Shown: piece after piece, positions 1-5,639 of the stretch
Layout: every line of letters starts with the position of its first letter
How positions within the stretch are numbered: the stretch's first letter is position 1
Assembly (NCBI GenBank): GCA_964511865.1
Contig: CAZEHW010000169.1
Span: 1 to 8,071 of the forward strand
Source of the DNA: ChocPot-Mid sp964511865
GTDB lineage: Bacteria > Bacteroidota > Ignavibacteria > Kapaibacteriales > UBA2268
Direction: 5' to 3'
DNA: 8,071 nucleotides
Made by a program: the position numbers and the translations under genes
The notes under the pieces: generated by a model
What the model saw: only the letters and a program-made list of their open reading frames with translations
Database searches by the model: none
Told to the model about the DNA's origin: nothing

Positions 1-1
1 A

Positions 2-337
2 AAATTATTAGTTGGTGGATTTGAAAAAGTATTTGATATAGTTAGAAAAATCCCTGAAGGCAAAGTATCGACTTACGGGCATATAGCACAGGCAATAGGG
101 CTGAAATCTTCTGCACGGATGGTTGGCTGGGCATTAAATTCAGTTGCAGGAGATATAAGCATACCTTGCCACAGAGTAATTAACAGGAATGGAGAGCTAA
201 CCGGAAAAAGGAATTTTTCGACACCAACTTTGATGAGGGAACTACTCGAATCCGAAGGTATTGAATTCGATGATGACAGAGTCAATTTGAAAAAGCATCT
301 GTGGGTACCGGAAATTAGAATTAATACCAACGATTAA
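2..337 (+). CDS. MGMT/ATL-family alkyltransferase-like DNA repair protein, 5' truncated by the window edge
   Basis: The last 111 codons are in the window, reading KLLVGGFEKVFDIVRKIPEG and ending in TAA at 335-337. This is the DNA-binding domain of O6-alkylguanine-DNA alkyltransferases and the related alkyltransferase-like proteins, which flip out O6-alkylated guanine. Visible family marks are STYGHIAQAIG (the base-flipping Tyr region), SARMVGWAL (arginine-finger region), and IPCHRVINRNG with the acceptor Cys codon at 167-169. The tail (LLESEGIEFDDDRVNLKKHLWVP) resembles the short stand-alone ATL proteins common in Bacteroidota. From memory those usually have Ala or Trp in place of this Cys, so the protein could be a true methyltransferase or a hybrid form. 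The family usually runs to about 100-120 residues in this short form, so the start probably lies only a few codons upstream. A methionine at 119 is internal and would remove the Tyr motif, so it is not the start. A decayed transposase begins just after the stop. Confidence 0.88.
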   Translation, partial: KLLVGGFEKVFDIVRKIPEGKVSTYGHIAQAIGLKSSARMVGWALNSVAGDISIPCHRVINRNGELTGKRNFSTPTLMRELLESEGIEFDDDRVNLKKHLWVPEIRINTND

Positions 338-342
338 TAAAA

Positions 343-546
343 TATAAACCGAATACAAGAGAAAAACTGACAAGTGATGATGGCATCTATAATAGGAAGA
401 AACACTGCAAGAAGTAGAACCAGTTTTTGGATATATTAAGCAGAATAAAAAAAATTTAAAGATATATACTTCGGTGTAAACGAAAAGTTGCTTTTAAGTT
501 TGGTCTGATAGCTATAGCACAAAATCTGATGAAAAAAGCCGTATAA
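343..546 (+). pseudogene. Degenerate C-terminal remnant of an IS1182-like transposase
   Basis: Three adjoining reading-frame pieces join into one transposase tail. Frame 1 at 343-417 reads REKLTSDDGIYNRKK and ends in TAG. Frame 3 at 408-479 reads EVEPVFGYIKQNKK and ends in TAA. Frame 1 at 475-546 reads VAFKFGLIAIAQNLMKKAV and ends in TAA. Together they match the usual end of IS1182-type DDE transposases (SxEGxxxRKxR..EVEPVFGxIKxNxxFKRF..RGxxKVxxEfGLxxIAHNLxK), including the glutamate of the DDE triad in EPVFG. At least two frameshifts, the second near the A-run at 448-455, and internal stops mean it cannot be functional. The N-terminal and catalytic-core parts are absent, with the MGMT-family gene lying directly upstream. 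The family assignment is by motif recall. A related IS5/IS4-group DDE family is the alternative. Confidence 0.8.
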
Positions 547-679
547 AATTACTAATAAATTTCATTTTTTAGAACATCTATAGTCATTTTTTCATTTTAT
601 TCAAATATTCCATATTTTTTATTTTGAACTCCTACATATATGCCATAATATTGACTTTTCCCAATTTTTGTAATAAAAA
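547..679. other. AT-rich non-coding stretch after the transposase remnant
   Basis: No open reading frame, RNA gene or clear repeat is visible here. It is T-rich on the plus strand. It probably is the decayed 3' non-coding part of the lost insertion sequence, since it lies between the transposase stop and a hairpin that resembles an IS end. Confidence 0.4.
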
Positions 680-715
680 AGACTGTCTCGTGTTGTGAGA
701 CAGCCTCTTCTTTTT
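675..715 (-). terminator. Rho-independent, probably bidirectional terminator for the WD40-OmpA operon
   Basis: A 7-bp perfect stem (ctgtctc at 683-689 with gagacag at 697-703, 7-base loop) extends to 10 bp with one A-C mismatch (680-706). Read on the minus strand, the stem is followed at once by six Ts (complement of 675-680), the classical layout for ending transcription from the OmpA-like gene whose stop lies about 90 bases upstream. On the plus strand it is followed by a T-rich stretch (707-715), so it may also stop transcription coming from the alkyltransferase side. The outer sequence tgagacagcctctt also looks like an insertion-sequence end, so the terminator may derive from the decayed element. 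Confidence 0.75.
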
Positions 716-758
716 AGAATTTTAGTTCTTTAGTTATTTTGTTCTATTGTCTTTCCGG

Positions 759-784
759 CTGCCGTCCGCTGTCTGCCGTCAGCT
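759..784. repeat. GC-rich tandem microrepeat (ctgccgtc, period 14)
   Basis: The octamer ctgccgtc occurs at 759-766 and again at 773-780, each followed by a GCT a base or so later (cgct, agct), giving a 14-base period. The stretch is far more GC-rich than the flanking DNA and ends within about 15 bases of the OmpA-like gene stop. From memory, similar pyrimidine-rich ctgccgtctgccgtc strings are dispersed between genes in some Bacteroidota-related genomes. Its role is unknown. Confidence 0.5.
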
Positions 785-795
785 AACTTCTAACT

Positions 796-1515
796 CTAAA
801 ATTTATCAATTACATAATAAACACTTCCGATATACCTCTTCCCTTTTGCCCTTTTTTCTTTTGGCGGAGGATTTTTCGGGTCAGTAGTGTTCTTGGATTC
901 TATTGTTATCCTGTCCTGACCGATTCCTTTGCTGACAAAATAATCCATCAGTGCTTTGCATCTTGCCTTGCTGACTGCTTCGTTTACAACTTCGTCGCCG
1001 TCGTTGTCGGCAAATGCTATTATTTTGAATTTAATATTCGGATTTTCACCCAAAGTTTTCATGAAATCTTCGAGGAAGAAATCTGCACCACCACGAAGTT
1101 TAGTCTTGTTTGGTTCGAAAACAGGGACTCTTTGTGCAATTTCAACACCTTTGTATTTCGGAACAATCAAATAGTCCTTAGAAAACTCCTGATATTTATC
1201 AGTGTTTGGTATTTCCACTGGGAATTCTGAAACAAAATAATTTTCATCACCTTCAAAAACAAGTTTGTAGTTTTCTCCGGGTTTGAGACCGGTTATGAAA
1301 TAATATCCGTTTTGAGCGGCATTTGTCTTGCCACGCCTTATAGTTTTGCCTGTGTTATCCTGCAACTGATAATTAATCCTGATTGGATCCTTAGTGTTGG
1401 CATTAAATACGCTTCCGGTTACTGATACAACGGTTTTTAGCTGTGCTTCCGAATATGCATTGAACAGAAGCAACAATCCTATCAATATTCCACCAATTAT
1501 GAAAAGTCTTTTCAT
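796..1515 (-). CDS. Exported protein with carboxypeptidase-regulatory-like domain and C-terminal OmpA-like domain
   Basis: 239 residues. Residues 1-24 form a signal peptide (MKRL start, hydrophobic core, cleavage probable after SEA before Gln25) with no lipobox Cys. Residues about 28-115 resemble a CarboxypepD_reg/CRD beta-sandwich (VTGSVFNANTKDPI, then NGYYFITGLKPGENYKL). Residues about 128-237 are an OmpA-like peptidoglycan-binding domain (FADNDGDEVVNEAVSKARCKALMDYFVSKGI). It keeps an Asp (170) and Arg (185) where OmpA binds diaminopimelate, but the later NRRV motif is degenerate (KGKRYIGSVYYV). It probably sits in the periplasm on the cell wall. The start is supported by AAGGAG (complement of 1522-1527) six bases before ATG. 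It follows the WD40 gene by 32 bases on the same strand and is almost certainly co-transcribed with it. The CRD plus OmpA_C order matches the C-terminal half of the T9SS protein PorE. A generic OmpA-family protein is the alternative. Confidence 0.85.
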   Translation of the reverse strand: MKRLFIIGGILIGLLLLFNAYSEAQLKTVVSVTGSVFNANTKDPIRINYQLQDNTGKTIRRGKTNAAQNGYYFITGLKPGENYKLVFEGDENYFVSEFPVEIPNTDKYQEFSKDYLIVPKYKGVEIAQRVPVFEPNKTKLRGGADFFLEDFMKTLGENPNIKFKIIAFADNDGDEVVNEAVSKARCKALMDYFVSKGIGQDRITIESKNTTDPKNPPPKEKRAKGKRYIGSVYYVIDKF

Positions 1516-1547
1516 CTTGATCTCCTTTTACTATTTATTATTATTAA

Positions 1548-2510
1548 TTACTTCTTAACTGTTAAAAACCTGACAGTATTGTCAGCACAACCTAAAATTA
1601 TAATGCTTGCATCGCTGACAAGGTCAACTGACCATAGCTCTACACCGGCATTGAATTCCATTAGATTTTTACCGTTTGTAACGTCCCATAACTTGACTTT
1701 TTTATCCAAGCTGGCAGAAACAAGAGTTTTGTTGTCAGCGGCAAAGGATACATCCTGAACGAGTTCATCATGTGCTTTAATTGTCCTGAGCAAACTGCCG
1801 TCCGGCATTGACCAAATATTGATGTTACCCCCTTGGTCGGCCGAAGCGAGGTATTTATTATCAAAGCTATAAAGTACGGTCAAAACAGGATATTCATGTC
1901 CGTTCAATGTCAACAAGGACTTTTGAGTTTGCAAATCCGTTGACCAGATTTTAATCGTCATATCGTCGGAACATGATGCAAGATATTTGCCGTCATAGCT
2001 GTAAGCAACATTGTTGGTAGGGTCATTGTGCTCTCTTAAAGTCTTGATTTCACTGCCAAGTTTATAATCCCAAAGTTTAACTGTTCTGTCAAAACTCGTG
2101 CTTGCTACAAGCGAAGAACCATCTTGTTGGCTGAAGTAAACACCGATTACCTGGTCGGTATGACCTTTCAAAACTTTCAGTTGTTCACCTGATTGGATGT
2201 CCCAAACACGTACGGTCAGGTCTCCGGAACCACTGACCAAATATTTGTCATCACCGGAAAATGACAGGTTGTTCACCTGACCAAAGTGACCTTTCAGTTG
2301 TTTGACTTCCTTGCCATCGGGCAAAGACCAAATCTTGATAGTTTCATCCAAACTGCAGGTTGCGACCTTGCTGTCGTCTTCGTTAACGAAAACCCCCAAG
2401 ACTTCATCATCGTGAGTCCCGACTGTTTTCATCTCGTATTCTAAGCCAGCTGCTTTGTTGAATAGCAGACCTAAAATTAAAAATACTGATAAGAATATTA
2501 AACGCTTCAT
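1548..2510 (-). CDS. Exported seven-bladed WD40 beta-propeller protein
   Basis: 320 residues. Residues 1-22 form a signal peptide (MKRLIFLSVFLILGLLFNKAAG) without a lipobox, so the mature protein should lie in the periplasm or outside the cell. The rest is seven WD40 repeats of about 42 residues: 29-71, 72-113, 114-157, 158-201, 202-243, 244-285 and 286-320. Most show the GH...LASxSxDxTIKIW signature (LKGH at 72 and 114, VRVWD, VKLWD, IKIWS). The last blade is the most degenerate. Such propellers are protein-binding platforms without catalysis. GGAGA (complement of 2517-2521) lies six bases before ATG, which supports this start. It is the first gene of a two-gene operon with the CRD-OmpA protein, suggesting that the two products act as partners at the cell wall. 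A role beside the type IX secretion machinery is inferred from domain content only. Confidence 0.92.
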   Translation of the reverse strand: MKRLIFLSVFLILGLLFNKAAGLEYEMKTVGTHDDEVLGVFVNEDDSKVATCSLDETIKIWSLPDGKEVKQLKGHFGQVNNLSFSGDDKYLVSGSGDLTVRVWDIQSGEQLKVLKGHTDQVIGVYFSQQDGSSLVASTSFDRTVKLWDYKLGSEIKTLREHNDPTNNVAYSYDGKYLASCSDDMTIKIWSTDLQTQKSLLTLNGHEYPVLTVLYSFDNKYLASADQGGNINIWSMPDGSLLRTIKAHDELVQDVSFAADNKTLVSASLDKKVKLWDVTNGKNLMEFNAGVELWSVDLVSDASIIILGCADNTVRFLTVKK

Positions 2511-2555
2511 AAAAAATCTCCAATTAAATTATTATGGAAAATTATTTGTTATTTT

Positions 2556-2710
2556 TCAAATATAAACTTATGTAAATTAATAATTTTGCGAACATAAAAA
2601 CATAACTTATATAAATATAAAAAAAATTTCGGAATCAAACATAAACTTATTCTACTATAATGTAAATAATATAAAAATATTTTAAAAAAATTTAAGAAAA
2701 CATAGCTTAT
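2556..2710. repeat. Array of four TCAAAyATAAACTTAT-like motifs upstream of the WD40-OmpA operon
   Basis: tcaaatataaacttat at 2556-2571 and tcaaacataaacttat at 2635-2650 differ at one base in 16. Shorter variants are aacataacttat at 2599-2610 and aaaacatagcttat at 2697-2710. The ends fall at 2571, 2610, 2650 and 2710, so the steps are 39, 40 and 60 bases, close to whole helical turns on one face of the DNA. The core ATAAACTTAT is palindromic (ATAA-AC-TTAT). The array could be regulator binding sites or repeated -7 elements, since copies 1 and 3 contain TAnnTTTG on the minus strand. Base composition makes chance similarity a real alternative. Confidence 0.45.
2557..2564 (-). promoter_or_regulatory. 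Possible Bacteroidota-type -7 element for the WD40-OmpA operon
   Basis: On the minus strand the bases read TATATTTG, matching the TAnnTTTG element of Bacteroidota primary-sigma promoters. It lies 46 bases before the WD40 start codon, giving a leader of about 40 bases. No convincing TTTG element was found at the expected upstream distance, and the area is so AT-rich that chance matches are likely. A second match (TATGTTTG, complement of 2636-2643) lies in the third copy of the repeated motif upstream. Confidence 0.35.
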
Positions 2711-2770
2711 TAATAAAAACTTAACAAAATAGATTATTTTTCTTTAATTATTATATAATTCCGATTTTGG

Positions 2771-2806
2771 GTCAGAAGAATTTTTTAGTTGATTCAATCT
2801 TCTGAC
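2771..2806. repeat. Inverted repeat (9-bp stem, 18-base loop) downstream of leuS
   Basis: gtcagaaga at 2771-2779 is perfectly complementary to tcttctgac at 2798-2806. It starts about 40 bases after the leuS stop in leuS reading direction. No T tract follows on either strand, so it is a poor intrinsic terminator. It may stabilise the leuS transcript end or be a dispersed repeat. Confidence 0.5.
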
Positions 2807-2826
2807 TTCTGTCTACTACCACGGTA

Positions 2827-2840
2827 CTTCGACAAGCTCA
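2827..2840. repeat. CTTCGACAAGCTCA dispersed motif next to the leuS stop
   Basis: The string cttcgacaagctca ends seven bases from the leuS stop codon. From memory, cttcgacaagctcag (reverse ctgagcttgtcgaag) is a very frequent short intergenic motif in many environmental bacterial genomes, often at gene 3' ends. Only one copy is present in this window, so its repeat status rests on recall. Confidence 0.4.
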
Positions 2841-2846
2841 TGATGC

Positions 2847-5426
2847 CTAAACAATAAAATTAATCAGCTTGTTCGGTACAAAAATTACTTTTCTGATTTG
2901 CTTTCCGGCAATGTGCTTTTGAACAGATTCTTCAGACAATGTCATCTTTTCGTATTTTTCCTGAGCCAAATCCACAGGGAGCATCATCCTTGCCCTGATT
3001 TTGCTGTTGACCTGAACCACGAATTCGATTTCACTCTTTTGGATTTTTGATTCATCATAATTTGGAAAGGGATAATTGAAAATTGATTCTTTGTGTCCGA
3101 GTTTTTCCCAAAGCTCTTCAGCAATATGTGGAGCGAAAGGAGCAAGACACATTAAGAATTTCTCAATTGCTTCAAGTGGCTTGATTTGTGCTTTTGTAAA
3201 CTCATTTACGAAAATCATCATTTGCGAAACAGCAGTATTGAAATGCAGATTTTCAATGTCTTCTGAAACTTTCTTGATAGTTGAATGCAAAACAAATTCC
3301 TGCACTGAAGTCATAGGAATATCCTGCAGGTCATTGGATATATTGCTGTCTTGAGCAACTATTAATCGCCATACCCTGCCCAAGAATCTGTTAACACCTG
3401 CAATACCGTCAGTTGACCAGGGTTTTGCATCCTGCAAAGGTCCAAGGAACATCTCGAATACGCGGATTGAGTCAGCACCAAATTCATTGACCACATCGTC
3501 AGGATTGATAACATTACCAAGCGATTTGGACATTTTCCTTCCGTCTTCTCCGATTATCAAACCCTGATGGAAGAGCTTTTTGAATGGCTCAGGTGTTGAT
3601 ACGTAGCCATGGTCAAACAAGACTTTATGCCAAAAGCGTGCATATAGCAAATGTAAAACAGCATGCTCGGCACCACCCATATACAGGTCAATACCTTCTG
3701 GTGACATCCAGTATTTCTCTTTTTCTTTGTCAACAAAAATATCATTGTTCTTTGGGTCAATATACCTCAGATAATACCAGCAGGAGCCAGCCCACTGAGG
3801 CATAGTATTAGTCTCAAATCTTGCTTTTTTGCCTGTTTTTTTGTCAATAAAGTTAATCCATGATTCAACTTTAGCAAGAGGTGATTCACCTGTTCCTGCA
3901 GGTTTGAAATCAGATACTTCCGGCAATACAAGAGGGAGTTCGTCAAGGTCTAATGCCCTTTTTGAGCCATCTTCGAAAAACATAATTGGAATTGGTTCAC
4001 CCCAGTATCGTTGACGTGAAAAAAGCCAGTCTCTCAATTTATATTGTATCTTTCTGTTGCCGATGTTCTTAGATTCTAACCATTGAATTGTCTTCTCTTT
4101 GGCTTCGGGAGTTTGTAAACCGTTTATTGAAAATTCATCGTTGGCTGAATTCACAGCAATACCATCATCAATAAATGCGGTTTCGGAAATATTCCAATCA
4201 TTATTTTCTTTTTCAACTACTTTTGTGATTGGAAGATTATTCTTTAAAGCAAACTCGTGGTCTCTTTCATCATGTCCGGGAACAGCCATTATAGCACCCG
4301 TACCGTAATGAGCAAGCACATAGTCTGCTATCCAAATAGGAATTTCTTTTCCTGTTGCAGGATTAATAGCATAAGCACCTGTGAATATCCCTGTTTTTTC
4401 TTTGCTTAATTCGGTTCTCTCCAAATCGCTTTTCAAAGAAGCTTGTTTAATATATTTCTCAATTTTATTATTATTATCCTCTGTTACAATGCTTTCAACA
4501 AGTTCATGCTCAGGAGCTAAAACCATATAAGTAGCTCCAAAAACGGTATCAGGTCTGGTTGTAAAAACTCTTATCGTATCCTCAGTTTTACTTTTCACGT
4601 TTCTCGTTTCACGTTTCGCATTGTTTAATTTGAAATTAATCTCGGCTCCTTCGCTTCTGCCAATCCAGTTTTTCTGCATTTCCTTTGTTGAGAATGGCCA
4701 GTCAACTAATTCAAGGTCTTCAAGTAATCTTTGGGAGTATTTTGTGATTTTAATCATCCACTGACGCATTGGCTTGCGTTCAACTTCATAACCCTTTTCA
4801 CGCCATTCGTCACATTCTTCGTTTGCGAGGACTGTACCTAAAGTTTCGCACCAATTGACAGGTATCATGGCTATATAAGTTAGACGATGTTCATCTTTAT
4901 ATTTTTCAATTTCAATTGGTTCTTTGATAGATTCAGGAATTGGCAGTTCATCAATATGCCGTGCTATGTTTTGAGTTTCGTCGAACCAGGAATTATAGAT
5001 TAGTAAAAACATCCACTGAGTCCATTTATAATAATCAGGCTCTGTTGTATTTATCTCTCTTGACCAATCATAACCCAGACCGAGCATTTTCAATTGTCGA
5101 ACAAAATTCTCGATATTGTGCTTTGTTGCAATAGCTGGATGAATGCCTGTTTGCATACTGTAGCGTTCAGTCGGCAATCCAAAAGCATCAAAACCCATCG
5201 GGTGTAAGACATTATACCCACACATTTTTTTATAACGTGTAACGATATCGGTTGCAGTATATCCTTCGGGATGACCTATATGTAATCCTGCACCGCTCGG
5301 ATAAGGAAACATATCCAATACATAATATTTAGGTTTATTTATATCATCGGAAACTAAGTTAGTCCCTCTTGATTCCCATTCTTTCTGCCATTTTTCTTCT
5401 ATTTCCTTAAAAGGATAAGCTGCCAT
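2847..5426 (-). CDS. leuS: Leucine--tRNA ligase (LeuRS)
   Basis: 859 residues, full length for bacterial LeuRS. It charges tRNA-Leu with leucine using ATP in the cytoplasm. Visible class I marks are PYPSGAGLHIGH with HIGH at 49-52, and KMSKS at 631-635 (DNA 3522-3536). The CP1 editing domain (about 235-420), which removes mischarged amino acids, shows TTRPDT at 289-294 and GTGAIMAVPGHDERD at 375-389. WCETLGTVLANEE follows the usual pattern near 192. The C-terminal tRNA-binding domain is complete (VVQVNSKIRARMMLPVD through VIFVPNKLINFIV). The frame is open to an upstream Met at 5543, but LeuRS proteins begin a few residues before the F-x-x-IE-x-KWQ motif, so the Met at 5424-5426 (MAAYPFKEIEEKWQ) is chosen. 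No clear Shine-Dalgarno precedes either. An extra segment of about 11 residues (KRETRNVK at 271-278) just before TTRPDT is encoded by a tandem repeat. It is divergent from the CotH gene. Confidence 0.97.
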   Translation of the reverse strand: MAAYPFKEIEEKWQKEWESRGTNLVSDDINKPKYYVLDMFPYPSGAGLHIGHPEGYTATDIVTRYKKMCGYNVLHPMGFDAFGLPTERYSMQTGIHPAIATKHNIENFVRQLKMLGLGYDWSREINTTEPDYYKWTQWMFLLIYNSWFDETQNIARHIDELPIPESIKEPIEIEKYKDEHRLTYIAMIPVNWCETLGTVLANEECDEWREKGYEVERKPMRQWMIKITKYSQRLLEDLELVDWPFSTKEMQKNWIGRSEGAEINFKLNNAKRETRNVKSKTEDTIRVFTTRPDTVFGATYMVLAPEHELVESIVTEDNNNKIEKYIKQASLKSDLERTELSKEKTGIFTGAYAINPATGKEIPIWIADYVLAHYGTGAIMAVPGHDERDHEFALKNNLPITKVVEKENNDWNISETAFIDDGIAVNSANDEFSINGLQTPEAKEKTIQWLESKNIGNRKIQYKLRDWLFSRQRYWGEPIPIMFFEDGSKRALDLDELPLVLPEVSDFKPAGTGESPLAKVESWINFIDKKTGKKARFETNTMPQWAGSCWYYLRYIDPKNNDIFVDKEKEKYWMSPEGIDLYMGGAEHAVLHLLYARFWHKVLFDHGYVSTPEPFKKLFHQGLIIGEDGRKMSKSLGNVINPDDVVNEFGADSIRVFEMFLGPLQDAKPWSTDGIAGVNRFLGRVWRLIVAQDSNISNDLQDIPMTSVQEFVLHSTIKKVSEDIENLHFNTAVSQMMIFVNEFTKAQIKPLEAIEKFLMCLAPFAPHIAEELWEKLGHKESIFNYPFPNYDESKIQKSEIEFVVQVNSKIRARMMLPVDLAQEKYEKMTLSEESVQKHIAGKQIRKVIFVPNKLINFIV
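4597..4617. repeat. 7-bp tandem repeat (wCGTTTC x3) inside leuS
   Basis: acgtttc, tcgtttc and acgtttc follow each other at 4597-4603, 4604-4610 and 4611-4617. On the coding strand this is GAAACGT-GAAACGA-GAAACGT, read as part of KRETRNVK. It sits at the entry of the editing domain, where the E. coli enzyme has a shorter link (from memory), so it looks like a repeat that entered the gene without breaking the frame. Confidence 0.7.
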
Positions 5427-5639
5427 TTTAATTCTTGAAATATTATAACAATACTTTATATAAAATTCAAAATTACGAAAAAGCTTTGAGATAGGAATCT
5501 TCACATCATAAATGAATTTCTTGGTTTTGATTACAGAATTCAAATTATTATAAAAATGTCAATGAAATTGATTAATTTAACGTCAAATTATTAAGCAAAA
5601 CAATAGAATATGTTGATTTTATTTTATCTTAAATATAAA
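5427..5639. promoter_or_regulatory. Divergent intergenic region between leuS and the CotH-type gene
   Basis: About 210 very AT-rich bases must hold promoters for both divergent genes. A minus-strand TAATTTTG (complement of 5468-5475) matches the TAnnTTTG pattern about 40 bases before the chosen leuS start, but no upstream partner element was found. No Shine-Dalgarno precedes the CotH gene. Nothing else is recognisable. Confidence 0.35.

Noticed and set aside
119..337. A separate small gene starting at the ATG at 119
   Set aside because: The frame is open to the left window edge and the alkyltransferase Tyr motif lies upstream of that ATG, so this Met is internal.
2711..2760. Weak fifth motif copy (aataaaaacttaac) and possible small RNA in the AT-rich gap
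   Set aside because: Similarity is too low and no stable hairpin with a T tract is present.
2771..2806. Intrinsic terminator of leuS
   Set aside because: The stem is good but the loop is long and no T tract follows on the minus strand, so it is listed only as an inverted repeat.
3076..4308. Plus-strand open frames within the leuS region
   Set aside because: They lie opposite a highly conserved complete leuS, have no family resemblance and no ribosome binding sites.
5449..5470. A further copy of the ATAAACTTAT array motif before leuS (acaatactttatataaa)
   Set aside because: The match needs two or more indels and lies in AT-rich DNA, so chance is the simpler explanation.
5427..5543. In-frame N-terminal extension of leuS to the Met at 5541-5543 (39 extra residues)
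   Set aside because: The extension is Lys/Tyr/Phe-rich and unlike any LeuRS start, and the family begins close to the FKEIEEKWQ motif. The Met at 5426 fits the usual length.
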